Source of the DNA: Chlorops oryzae
Lineage: Eukaryota; Arthropoda; Insecta; Diptera; Chloropidae
Direction of reading: 5' to 3'
Assembly: GCA_020466095.1 (NCBI GenBank)
Contig: CM035806.1
Span: 68,685,283-68,749,282, forward strand
DNA length: 64,000 nt
The translations under genes and the position numbers were made by a program. This document shows positions 36,692 through 46,930 of the stretch, in pieces. Positions within the stretch are counted from its first letter, which is position 1, and each line of letters begins with the position of its first letter. The notes below the pieces were generated by a model. That model saw only the letters and a program-made list of their open reading frames with translations. It searched no databases and was not told the DNA's origin.

Positions 36692-38012
36692 GACATGACC
36701 TTATTTTTGAGATCACTTTTATTAAATTAACAATAAAACATAAACCTCAGGATTCTGCTGAACATAAAAAAAATACATTTCCATAACAATTAAAACTTTT
36801 ATATCCCCGATACTGGCTACTCATCTTCTTCTGAATCATTTATGCACACCGATGTAAGACTTCCTCCAGTGCACTATGTGCCAGCTGGCCGCTTTTTTTG
36901 ACAAAAAGTCGAAATTTTTGTGTAGTAATTTGGAAAAAATTAGTATGCATATATTTTATATTATTTTTCTATTGGTAACCCTTTTAATTTGACCGCCTGT
37001 TAAAGTTCACAAAGCAAACAACGTGCGGCTTGGCGTTCCAAATAATTGAAATTAAGTGAGATTGTCTATTCAAGTTTTTTAATCAATTTCATCGAAACTT
37101 AATTTTTTTAAATATGGATAGTAGCATTCAGGTATGTGTGTACAATAAAACCTCATCACTCTTTTGTGTGGGTTTTTTTTAGTATATGAAACAAGTTAAG
37201 CTAAACACTTGAAGCTTTTTTTAAATAAATTTTTGAATTTTCCTTATGTTCTGTGAGAACAAAAAATATGAAGCAGTCCTCGGCAGTCCATAAAACCTAT
37301 ACAGAAATGAAGCTTCAGAATGTTGTCTATTAAGTCCCAAACAAAACGAACTCACACACCGATTTTCATTGAAAAAAATTAGGAATTGCGGATTTTGGAC
37401 GCTTTTATGTGTTGTCCCGAACACACCCTAGTACTGGAGGTACCCTTAAAAATCTTCCAATAAAAATTTAATTTTAACATCGATCTAAGAGTTGTTCTCT
37501 GCACCTTTGTGCAAAAATTCGATGCTCTTTCTCCTTTTCTAGACTTTTTGCCAAAAAAATGACTTTCTAGCCCTTAGTGCAGTGGTGGCTTGCTGAAGTG
37601 CTTGTGCTGTTAGCACTTGTAGTGGCTGCCGTTACTTCTTTGCTTGCTTTAAAATCATATTTCGATTGATCATGTAATATTGCGTTTGTTCAAGCGAAGA
37701 AAACGAAGAAGAAAATGAATTAGCGAATAGGGATGTCACTGTATGTCTTATAGTGTTGCAATGTGCTTCGATATACATATGTATATGCTATCGATTATTC
37801 GATTTTAAATTTAAAAAAGAAATAATGGGTGAATGTTCATTTAAATGAATGTTGGTGGACATGCGGATTCCCATATTTAGATATCAATGGAAAATCAGAA
37901 CAAATCAGAACACATTCCGGAAAATCAGAGTTCTGATTTTTCTTAAAACTAAATCAGAACTGGCTTCTGCAAATCAGAACTTGTCCTGCCTAAATCAGAA
38001 CAGTTGGTATCA
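36692..38012. mobile_element. Insertion of unknown type in A10
   Basis: 1,321 bp bounded by the duplication TTACTCATGT (36682-36691 and 38013-38022). It has no evident terminal inverted repeats, poly(A) tail or coding domain. It includes a family A-like relic (CCTAGTACTGGAGGTACCC, about 37427-37445) and, near its right end, about six copies of AAATCAGAAC (37890-38003). It could be a hAT- or P-like non-autonomous element (8 bp duplication ACTCATGT) or a composite. Confidence 0.55.
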
Positions 38013-38169
38013 TTACTCATGTCCCCGTGAGCACGCATACCAAATTTTGTCAAGATAGATCAACTCCTTCGATAAGATAACTGTATACAGACAGACGGAT
38101 AGACAGACGGACAGACAGACGGACGGACATGTCTAAATCGATTCTCCTGGTGACGCTGATCATTTCTAT
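38013..38169 (-). mobile_element. Copy A10, middle part with microsatellite
   Basis: Resumes at ACTCATGTCCCCGTGAGCAC, runs through the GACA/GACG tract (38089-38130) and TCCTGGTGACGCTGATC, and stops at ATTTCTAT where the hAT-like MITE inserted. Confidence 0.85.
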
Positions 38170-38946
38170 CAGTGTTGCCAAAAAAAACTGATCAAAAAGT
38201 ACACAAAAGGGACCTTTTTTATAGAAAACGTACGCACACATATATTTTTTTTGTAAAGAAAAATCACAAAAACAACGTAATTTTTTCATCATGGTAATAT
38301 ATTTATACAAGATGAATTTTTTTTTGTAGTCAAAGACTAGACTAAAAGACTAGTTTTGAGTATAAACTTATTAAAAATAATTTAACGAGCATTCGATTTA
38401 GCGAGGCTCGCATTTAACGAGCATTCAAACTCTTTCTATTGAATACTTTATATAACGAGGAAAATGGCATAAATTTTTTTTCTGCACTCGGTTTAACGAG
38501 CAACATAAAAAGTCAGTGAAAAATTATAGAGAGAAACAAAGAGGAATGGAAGAAATACAGCTCAATTCTGAATATTCCCGGGGAATTTACATTTCTCGAG
38601 ACTAAAATTAACATTTTTTAAATAGATAGGGTAAGAAAAATTATGATTATGGGTCAAATACCCATTCCCTATCAATTTTCTTCCCACATATTTAAATAAG
38701 ATGAAGTTTACTCTCGAGAAAAGTATATTCCCCGGGAATATTCAGAATCGAGCTGATCGTTCGCCCAGTTTCTAATTTTAACCGTTAACAATCAAAGAAA
38801 AACTGAAATCGATAGTCCTGCAACTCTAATGCGGAGTTGATCGAAATAGTACGCAAATCGACCAAAAAGAATTTGGTACATGAAAAGTACTCAGGTGATT
38901 GAAAAAGTACGCAATGCGTACTAAAGTACACAAAACGGCAACACTG
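38170..38946. mobile_element. Non-autonomous hAT-like element (MITE)
   Basis: Terminal inverted repeats CAGTGTTGCC (38170-38179) and GGCAACACTG (38937-38946). They are flanked by an 8 bp target duplication with one mismatch: ATTTCTAT (38162-38169) and AATTCTAT (38947-38954). CAGTG ends with an 8 bp duplication are diagnostic of hAT. 777 bp, no transposase. It contains a smaller inverted-repeat element. Confidence 0.85.
38558..38755. mobile_element. Small inverted-repeat MITE nested in the hAT MITE
   Basis: Left arm CAGCTCAATTCTGAATATTC continues CCGGGGAA; right arm is TTCCCCGGG then AATATTCAGAATCGAGCTG. Arms of about 28 bp, with further partial symmetry inward (CTCGAGA). 198 bp in total. A related pair of ends is at 49776-50004. 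Confidence 0.7.
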
Positions 38947-38954
38947 AATTCTAT

Positions 38955-38980
38955 ATATATTTCGTGTGGTCTATCTCGAC
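38955..38980 (-). mobile_element. Copy A10, short internal piece
   Basis: ATATATTTCGTGTGGTCTAT then CTCGAC: the family A stretch between the hAT MITE and the next insertion. Confidence 0.75.
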
Positions 38981-39673
38981 CAGTGCTGTCGAAATACTAC
39001 AATAGTAGTTTTTTTGCTCCTTTTTGTCTCGCCGTACTACTTTACTACTCCTTTCATTAACGTACTACTATTTGGTTGTAAATAAATTTTGTTATATGTC
39101 TTTTCTTTGTGCGGTGAAAATTAACTATATGGCAAGCCTAGGAAAACTTTTTTATTCACAAATGTTATTCTGTTTCTTCATTCATTAAAAACAACTAGGA
39201 CATTCCATTAAAAGCGAAAAGATTGAAAAAGCGAGAGTGTAAATTTTTTCATACAAAATTGCATTCATTGATGGGTAAGAATTCGTGAAACGGGCCACCC
39301 ATTTCAAAAATTTTTTTTAAATTGGATATATGGTTGAATTTTTATCTCGCAAAGACTTTTATTTTTGACAAAAAAATATTTGTCTCAGTTTAAAAGTTAT
39401 CGTTTGACTAGAAATATAGAAGTCAATATATAACAATAAAATTTTTTCAAGTAAAATAAAATTCGAAAATTGTCTGTTTTTGTTAAACTTTTATTATAAA
39501 AGTTATAACAGTTACGGTCGCTGGATTTTTTCGCTTTCTTCGTTTACGAGTTTTCAAGGTTTTGAAAGCAAAACCCCTAACTAAGAAGTTTTTTCTTTCT
39601 ATTGCTTAAACACTACTTATATTTTAATATACTCCGTTTATATTATAAAAACTACCATTTCAAAAACATTTTG
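38981..39673. mobile_element. Third insertion in A10, hAT-like left end only
   Basis: Begins CAGTGCTGTCGAAATACTAC, a CAGTG hAT-like end followed by repeated ACTACT words. No matching right end is visible before family A sequence resumes at CTAGTTATGGGTG, so the right side is deleted or diverged. No coding potential. Confidence 0.4.
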
Positions 39674-39738
39674 CTAGTTATGGGTGTTATACACAACCAC
39701 ACAAACGCAATATACCCTCACAGAGTGTGTCGGGTATA
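39674..39738 (-). mobile_element. Copy A10, 5' end
   Basis: GGGTGTTATACACAACCAC, CGCAATATACCCTCACAGAG and TGTGTCGGGTATA close the split element; the hairpin has lost a few bases. Confidence 0.82.
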
Positions 39739-39817
39739 ATAACTGAGAAAAGGTAAATAAATTAACAAGTAAAAGCATGCGAGCAAAGACGGTCCGCTTA
39801 AACTCTACCACCGCATA

Positions 39818-41317
39818 TTAGAGCTGCAAAATTATCGATGGCACTATCGATAGTATCGAGTGGCAGCCTTTTTCTCTGCTATCGAATGGTCGATGGGCCC
39901 TATCGATAGTGCCTAACCGGTGTTGGTGTTGTCGATTTTGTGACAATGGTGTCATCTCAAACATATTTTCAACTTTTAACATGAATTGATTAAGAGTCTG
40001 AGTCAGAGTTGCTATAATGGCCTCCAAGTAACCATTTGACTGCTGGGGGGCAGAGTTTGAATTATAGCCAGCTTTAGCAACATTTGCATAGGACATGGTG
40101 TTATTCACTGGAATATTGGCATTATTTTGTTGTGGGACAACAGGATTATTGAATATGATATTATTCGGCTTAGAACGACCAGCTTGCCTTTTTTCTAACA
40201 TACGATTTTTTAATTCCTTAAATACTGGGCATCCCCTATAATTTGCGGTGTGATTTCCACCACAATTGTTGCATTTTTTCATAGCGGGTTGGTTTTTATT
40301 TTTATCGCAATTTTTAGAGCTATGGAATTCTCCACAAACAACGCAGACAGTGCGTAGGGTGCAGTATGATTTGGTATGCCCGTATTCTTGGCAATTAGCG
40401 CATTGGACAGGGCCAGTACGCTTATGAGGTTCTTCTATTACAACTCTACGATGAAGAAGATATTGAATTCCGTAGATTGGATGAGTCTCATTTTTTTTAA
40501 GTTTTAAATTATCAGGACAGAGTTCTACTTTAAACATTGGTTGTGGAGTTTTGGTCCTATTGAAGATGTTCATAACATTTCTTATTTTAAAACCTTTTTC
40601 CTCTAAGGCATGCTTAATTTCAAGGGGATCTACATCTGGTTCAATGCCTTTAATTGTCACATTAAGGCCCTTGCTACTTTTAAGCTGGTACGTGTAGTAG
40701 TTTTTATTTTTGTCGTCAAAATATTTTGTGACAATTCTAAAACTGTTTTCCGTGTAGACCTGGATTTTGGTCTCGTAGAGATTACCTCTAGTAAGATGCA
40801 CTATATGGAACGATTCCTTCCCAATGATCTGAGTCAAGCTCATGACTAGATTGTTTGAGCTACGCTCGCGGAGGTAGATTGGTGGCGGCTTCGGAGACTT
40901 ATTTCCAGAAGCGCTTGGAGAAACAGGAGCTTGAGCATCCTCAGTACTTAGTGCTGCGAATCTATTACCAATTAGCACGTTCGATGGATTAGCATTTGGG
41001 TTTGTCTTATTGACTTTAGGCTTGCCCACATTTGATTTCTGCGGGCTAAGCTTCCTTTTAATTTTAATGTAGCGGTCCATGCCTGTCTGCACTGCTGGAT
41101 CGCTTATTTTATTAGCAGGAGCTTTTGTTCCGATGCTATCAAGAAGCGCGACATCTGTTGCTGAGCTCTCAATGGTGATGGTTCTTGTATTGTCTATTTC
41201 AGTTAGAACGGGGGAATTGGTTTGCGATCGCTGTAGCTCAGACGCTTTCACTATTAAGAATATGAAATGAATAATAAATAAAATATGTACTCCTTCATTT
41301 TTCAGGGGCCATCTCAT
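39818..41317 (-). CDS. Jockey-type LINE ORF1 (Gag-like, zinc knuckles), 3' boundary broken
   Basis: 499 open codons with no stop. The centre (about residues 185-300) fits the RNA-binding fold region of jockey-clade ORF1. Three CCHC knuckles follow: CANCQEYGHTKSYC, CVVCGEFHSSKNC and CNNCGGNHTANYRGC (about residues 307-360). The protein would package LINE RNA. About the last 30 residues come from the adjacent TATCGATA repeat, so the element's own end is lost; no ORF2 follows. The first 26 residues are hydrophobic and may not be native: the minus strand has TATTCTTAATAG (a 3' splice-site-like word) just before VKASEL. An internal Met at about residue 80 is another possible start. It could be a recent LINE remnant or a gag-derived exon. 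Confidence 0.75.
   Translation of the reverse strand: MRWPLKNEGVHILFIIHFIFLIVKASELQRSQTNSPVLTEIDNTRTITIESSATDVALLDSIGTKAPANKISDPAVQTGMDRYIKIKRKLSPQKSNVGKPKVNKTNPNANPSNVLIGNRFAALSTEDAQAPVSPSASGNKSPKPPPIYLRERSSNNLVMSLTQIIGKESFHIVHLTRGNLYETKIQVYTENSFRIVTKYFDDKNKNYYTYQLKSSKGLNVTIKGIEPDVDPLEIKHALEEKGFKIRNVMNIFNRTKTPQPMFKVELCPDNLKLKKNETHPIYGIQYLLHRRVVIEEPHKRTGPVQCANCQEYGHTKSYCTLRTVCVVCGEFHSSKNCDKNKNQPAMKKCNNCGGNHTANYRGCPVFKELKNRMLEKRQAGRSKPNNIIFNNPVVPQQNNANIPVNNTMSYANVAKAGYNSNSAPQQSNGYLEAIIATLTQTLNQFMLKVENMFEMTPLSQNRQHQHRLGTIDRAHRPFDSREKGCHSILSIVPSIILQL
39840..39913. other. 14 bp inverted repeat with TATCGATA cores
   Basis: GGCACTATCGATAG (39840-39853) and CTATCGATAGTGCC (39900-39913) are exact inverted copies 46 bp apart. 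Each contains the palindrome TATCGATA, the DRE/BEAF-32-type word known in Drosophila. The unit lies at the broken 3' end of the LINE ORF1. It could be a tiny MITE or a protein-binding site. Confidence 0.5.
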
Positions 41318-42512
41318 TGATGTGAATTAAATAATTTTTTCTTTAAAAAAAAATTATTTTTCGTATAGAAAAAACAGATGCAGAAGAAGAATTCTCAATC
41401 CGCCATTTGAAAGACATGGCGGAACGCGAAATGGGGCCACAAAGTCGAATTTCCTTCATTTCCTTACCTAATAGGAAAAAATTACTTTCAGCTCTTTCTT
41501 TATAGTTATTTTTCCTTAAATTATCCCTGTTAAGGAATTTATTACTTATTTTTGCTCTAATAAGGCATTTAAACTTTTTTTTGCGACAGCCACTCACATG
41601 TATTGCTTACGCTTTTGCCTCAGTTTGACGGAAACAGCCGAGCATGCAACATCGAGAGCGGGCATGCGGAAATTTATATCTCTTTCCGTCAATTTCAGCT
41701 CTTTTATGCTACTTCTAGCTTTCATTAAAACTCGCGGTGCTTCTTCGCGTTTAGAGTATGCATATATTCCTAGCAATTGGGAACAAAATCGAATTTTATT
41801 CTGGCCGAATAACAATGCATTAATTAAAACTCAAACTTCTTATGCTCTCAACGTTACTTTACATAATCGTCCTTTTAGGTCAAAATAGGGCATACGTTTT
41901 TTTTAGCTTTGTGTTTTTCCTTCAGAGGCATTTCGACTTAAAAGTCGAATAATCAATGCATCTCGAATTATAGGGCAGAAAGGCAACAAAACAAGAAAAG
42001 TCGAATGGACCTAGTAGTCGCAATTAAGTCCAAAATTTAGTCCATATGCCTTAAAAAACTTACCTAATTTGGTATTAAAAGTTATGGCACTATTAGGGCA
42101 TTTAAGAAGGACTGTTTTACCTATTTTCGACCTAAAATATTCTTTAAAGTCACATTGACTTTTAAGCCCTAACATAGGTCGAATTTAGGTAATTTCGACC
42201 TTGTAAAACTTTCTTTTAAGTTAGGGTATTTTTAAGGCAGAAATTTGGTCAAAAATAGGTAAAACATAATCAAAATAGGTCGAATGGTCCTAGCGCTGGT
42301 CATATTTCCTTACTTTGCTTGTTGGGACGGATATGCGGCCTCTATCCTTTATCCGGCCTATCCGGCCACAAATTAAGTATCCGGCCGGATACCGGATACC
42401 ATCTATATCTGGCCGCCGGCTATCTCTCATTAAACATTTGCTATGTTTTATTTTTACTAACATATGAATACAGATTTGAAAATGGAGCAATTGGAGGAAA
42501 CCCCATGCATAT
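41318..42512. other. Non-coding; repeated AGGTCGAAT and CCGGATA words
   Basis: No gene supported. GTCGAATGGACCTAG (about 42000) and GTCGAATGGTCCTAG (about 42280) are near-identical direct words flanking a stretch rich in TAGGTCGAA-like motifs. At 42350-42420 there is a cluster of TATCCGGCC/GCCGGATA words. Both look like degraded repeats. Confidence 0.4.
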
Positions 42513-42532
42513 CATTTCATTTCATTTCATTT
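42513..42532 (-). repeat. (AAATG)4 tail, probable LINE 3' end
   Basis: Four CATTT units on the plus strand; on the minus strand this is AAATG x4 about 210 bp after the stop of the reverse transcriptase ORF. CR1/L2-like LINEs often end in short tandem repeats, so this may mark the 3' terminus. Confidence 0.5.
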
Positions 42533-42745
42533 ATTTAAAAATAGTACATAAGATTAAATCTTTTAAGTACAATAGAATTATGGTACTAGAATTGGAATTG
42601 GAATTGGAAATTGGAAATTATCATAGTCAACTCAGAAACATTAAAGATCCGCTACATAGATTTGCTTAAACTAAAGACTTTTTGTTTTTGTTTTTTGTTT
42701 GTTATAATTATTATTTTTTCTTAAATGATAAAGATAATGACACCT

Positions 42746-44180
42746 TTAAGGCTCCGCGAAATGCCTTATTACAAGACTTCCGAATCTACCTCTCTCGCTA
42801 GCATTGCGAATCTGTAGAGGAATTGAGTTCCACAGACGGACGGCATTTATGAAGAAACAGCGCTCAGAGTTTAGAAAACTAAATTTCGGGATAATTAAAC
42901 TGCGGCTTCTGTTCGATTTTCCAAAAGTAAGCTTGTCATATAAATACGAAGGAGTTTTATAACGTATTGTTTTATGGAGATAAATACAATTTCGTGCTTT
43001 AAGGTAATCTTCAATAGTACATCCAAGTATTTTTTTCCTCCAGCTAGAGATGTGCTCAAACGCTCGCAGGTTAAAAACGTATCTAGTGACATAGTTAAAT
43101 GCGACTTGCAACTTATGCATCGAAATAGAGTCCAATTTGGAATATATACATTCACCATAGTTTATAAGAGGCATAATCAACTGTTTCACAAGGTACAGCT
43201 TTGTTTCACAGGGGGTGAATTCACTTGTCAGACGTAGGTTTCTTAATGTAAGGTAAATTTTCCTGATTGTTGCATTTATGTGATCTGTACAACTTAAAGA
43301 TGAGTTCACAATGTATCCAAGGTTTTTTACTTTGCTGACCAGAAAAAGTTCTACACCTCCTATGAGCACTGGAGGAATAGAAGTGGAATCAATACTCAAC
43401 TTAGAAATAGGCAGAACGCTAGACTTGACAGGATTTAGTGCCAGACGATTTTGCTGTGACCAGCGATATATTCGGTTGAGGTCCTCATTTAACCGAGAAC
43501 ATAGGTCTTCTGCGAGTCCTGTTCTCCTCGATAGGTATATCTGTATGTCATCAGCATAGCCATGTATACTAACATCCTTGACGACGGTGAAAATATCATT
43601 TATGAAGGCTACAAAAAATAGCGGACCAAGTACTGATCCCTGAGGCACTCCAGAGCAAACTGCCAAATATTGGGAAAATTTGTCCTCGACTTTGACCCTC
43701 TGCGACCGATTGCTGAGATAGTCCGCAACCAGCCTTAATGCGTGTGTGCCAAACCCAAAAAAATTTCCAAGTTTAGACACAAGAAGGTTATGATCGACGG
43801 TGTCGAACGCTTTGGAGAAATCGAGCAATGCAAGCAGAGTTAATTGGTTGGCATCATATGATATTCGAATGTCATCTAAGATTTTAATCAAGGCAGATGC
43901 GCAGCTATGACCAGGACGGAAACCAGACTGCAACGGAGATAATAAGTTATAATTTTTGAAATGTTCTTGAATCTGTTCAGCCATTAACATTTCACAAACC
44001 TTAGAAAAACAAGGCAAGATGGTTATTGGTCTAAAATCACATAATTCATTCACCGGGAGTTTTTTAGCGATTGGTATTGGTATATCTGCTAAAATTTTGA
44101 GTGAAAATGTCCAATTCCAGAGTTTTTGCATTGCAGTTCGGTGAAACCACTCGGAACAAGCACTACTTAAAAGTGTAAAA
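42746..44180 (-). pseudogene. Non-LTR (LINE) reverse transcriptase, 5' truncated
   Basis: About 478 codons. Motifs in order: FRPITILPCFSKVCE (motif 1-2), LLDFSKAFDTVDHNLL (catalytic Asp), GVPQGSVLGPLFF, GYADDIQIY (the YADD box with two catalytic Asp), then a C-terminal region ending in RLWNSIPLQIRN. It would copy LINE RNA at a nicked target. The open frame is intact to its stop, but the 5' side runs into copy A11, so endonuclease and ORF1 are missing. The style suggests the CR1/L2/jockey side of non-LTR elements; the clade is unsure. It is not the partner of the ORF1 at 39818-41317: order along the strand is wrong. Confidence 0.85.
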
Positions 44181-44181
44181 A

Positions 44182-45072
44182 AACAAGTAAGGGTGTTATA
44201 GTCAGGCGAGCCTGACAATAGAATACCCGACACAGACACACATCTTCAAATAATTTTTAATATCAGGAGTTGTTTAAGGCCATAGGGGCCATATATACCG
44301 ACTTTTGTTTAATTTCTTTATGAAAACCGCCCCTTTTCCACGCCAAATTTTCTAATTTTTCGGAATTCTAATCGGAGGCTTAAATATACGCGCAAAGTTC
44401 TAAGTTTCATCGAAATATTTCGAAAAAGTCCGAATTTGGGGCACTTTTGAGATTTTTGTGACAGACCCTAGTACTGGAGGTACCCTTAAGAATGGAGCAA
44501 TCAAGAAAATTTTTGGGCAGGATGTTTATGGCTACAAAGGAAGTATAAGTGCCAGTTTTCGTTCAAGTCCCATAGGCGTTTCGGGAGTAGGAGACAATTT
44601 TCGAAAAACGCCCGTCTGCCACGCCCATTTTTCTAATTTTTGTAAATCACATTAATTGGCCTAAAAATGTTCAAATGCCAAATTTCATCAAAATATCTTG
44701 TAAAACATCGGTTTTAGAGCAGTTTTTGTGATTTTCATAACGGACCCTAGTACTGGAGGTACTCCTAAAAATGGGTCCATTCTCGAACTTGTTCTTACTC
44801 ATGTCCCCGTGAGCTCGCATACCAAATTTCGTCAGGATAGCTCAACTCCTTCGATAAGATAACTGTATACAGACAGACGGACAGACGGACAGACGGTCAG
44901 ACGGTCAGACGGTCAGACGGACAGACAGACGGACGGACATGTCTAAATCGAATCTCCTGGTGACGCTGAGCATATCTATATATATTTTGTATAGTCTATC
45001 TTGACTGGTTCTGGGTGTTACACACAACCCAACAAACGCAATATACCCTCGACACAGAGTGCGTCGGGTATA
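44182..45072 (-). mobile_element. Family A DINE-like element, copy A11
   Basis: Full-length (about 891 bp) in reverse: AACAAGTAAGGGTG, GTCAGGCGAGCCTGAC, AATACCCGACACAG at the left; a long GACA/GACG tract (44873-44938) with a GGTCAGAC sub-repeat; GTGCGTCGGGTATA at the right. It sits at the 5' edge of the LINE reverse transcriptase. The first 19 residues of that open frame are just this repeat. Confidence 0.9.
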
Positions 45073-45153
45073 AAAACGTTCGGAATTGTTTTCTACTAAA
45101 ATCATTGCTACGCCCTTCACCATGGCTTTAAAACCGAAAAATATATAATAAAA

Positions 45154-45315
45154 CAAGTAAGAAAGCTAAATTCGGTCAAGCCCGACTTTGAAATACCCAG
45201 CGTTACCACATTATTGGCGCTCTATGTTACGAAAAATCTCCATTTGTGGGCGTGGCAGTGGGCGGGCCACATAAACTATTTTCCTACACCTTTCATTCAC
45301 CTTGGTCAACCTATG
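45154..45315 (-). mobile_element. Family B DINE-like element, copy B2 (3' end only)
   Basis: Plus strand: CAAGTAAGAAAGCTAAATTC, then GGTCAAGCCCGACTTTGAAA, TACCCAGCG, then body words TTTGTGGGCGTGGCAGTGGG and CACCTTGGTCAACCTATG. Shows the complete 3' terminus of family B. The rest of the element is absent. Confidence 0.83.
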
Positions 45316-45620
45316 ACAAGACAATAATGACGTCATTGTTGTCTTGTCTTGCAGTTTTGGGATTATTGTCTTGTCTTGTCTTGCTCAAATTGTGCAAGAG
45401 AAAAGATGTCTCTGTCTTGCGCAATATAAAAAATTTCGTCTCTTGTCTTGCGCAATATAATATTTTACAAGAAATATTGTTCCTGGCTTACGTGCTCTTG
45501 CTAAGAAATTTGGCAAGAAGCAAGGTCTCACAACAGGTTCTCACAACAGTTGTCCGGTGTTTTTTACTTCTCATAAAGGAATCAAGTAGGTCGAAGAAAA
45601 GCGAAACATTTTCTTTTTAA
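45316..45620. repeat. TTGTCTTG-rich repeat with a TGACGTCA palindrome
   Basis: Starts with ACAAGACAATAATGACGTCA followed by TTGTTGTCTTGT, a 32 bp palindrome with one mismatched pair centred on TGACGTCA (45316-45347). Then come repeated GTCTTG units and two copies of TCTTGCGCAATATAA (about 45415 and 45447). Confidence 0.6.
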
Positions 45621-46587
45621 TGTTTTCTTGTTCACTTATTTTCAAGCGCTTGTTGTATGAAGAACATTTAGTGTGATCTTTCTTGTGCTCGTGTCGTTGT
45701 GAAAAAAAAACAAAAAAAAAACGTTAATCGTTTTTAAAAAAAAAACTTCACCATAAAAAAAAAGCCGAAGGACTCTAAATAGGAAGGAAGTGTGTCCTAA
45801 CAAGGAGCTGAAGGTGTCCAGATTTGCTGCGATTGAGTCCACTTATCGTTGCCAGAAATGGTACAAGGAACAAAGCAGCCCCACTATGGACTGGCGATTC
45901 CAACTTTAATTCGTATACAAGGATCATACACCCAAATTTTTTATTTTATTCAAAATACTGGATCGATTTCCTTTAATTTGGTACCCCATATGTCTAATAA
46001 AATTTTTGAAAATAAGATGAGAAAATTAAATATCTAAATTAACATCTATCCGTTTGCTTTCAATGAACTCGAACTTATTAGATTGGATGCAGCAAAACTA
46101 ATAAGTTCATTTAGATATTTAATTTGGGTGTTAATAGGACCTTTTTCATACCAAAATGGCTCTCAAAGTCAAAAACTGTATAAAAAATTTTTAAATTTTG
46201 ACTTTGAAGGCTCAAATACCCTTGAAGCTGCAATAAAGTGTAAGACTATTTTATACACCTAGAAAGGTCTGACAATTCTCTGTCGAACTGCATTAAAATT
46301 TTTATCCTGGATACAAACGTTGAGCCGTGAAATTTTTTTTTATGAAACAACTGCAAATTTCGTTCTTTCCCTTATAACTCCTCAGGAGTGCATTTTGAAC
46401 CCCCCTCCCCCCTCCCCCCTACCATACGATTATTTGTTAGTTCTGATCCCCTCTATCTGCTCCCGACCGGTTGACCATCACAAACGGAACACCCTGTATA
46501 CTTACAGAGAAAGATGAATACATAAGCATATTGAGATATAAATATGTAAACACATATACAATAAGATAAACAAATACCATGTAGTAA
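45621..46587. other. AT-rich non-coding with hairpins
   Basis: No gene supported. AAATTAAATATCTAAAT (about 46022) and its inverse near 46110-46125 form a hairpin-like pair, and CAAAGTCAAAA/TTTTGACTTTG (46156-46206) another. Confidence 0.4.
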
Positions 46588-46930
46588 CCCTGCAGTAATA
46601 TGGACTGACCCTAGAGTAGCCTTCGGTCAGTCCCTCATGTTACCAGTACTAGTTTCTCATAATTCCATTCTCTATGCATTCAACTGACCTTTTCTACATG
46701 GGCCTGTCATTGGAGAAGGACCGGTCCGCTTCCCGCAAGTCGGTTTTTTAGAGGTCAGTTGTCGTTAGATTGTCTGGTTTTAGACAAGTCAAATAATAAT
46801 AATAAAAATCCAATTTCCTATATAGTTGATAAAAGTGTCATTTACAGGCTACTTTTAACCCAACACGTTTATTGCCGATCGCCGGCTAGCCGAATTTGAT
46901 GGAGCGAACTGCTACAATACAACTGCAGGG
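46588..46930. mobile_element. CCCTGCAG-ended element E4 (short)
   Basis: CCCTGCAGT (46588) and ACTGCAGGG (46930; 9 bp arms). 343 bp, no tRNA-like module. The internal word TGCATTCAACTGACC, then ACATGGG, matches E3 (TGCATTCAACTCACC, ACATGGGG), so both belong to one family. Confidence 0.55.

Noticed and set aside
39818..44239. One LINE consisting of the ORF1 and the reverse transcriptase
   Set aside because: Both are on the minus strand, but the reverse transcriptase lies upstream of ORF1 in transcription order, which is the wrong order. They are separate elements.
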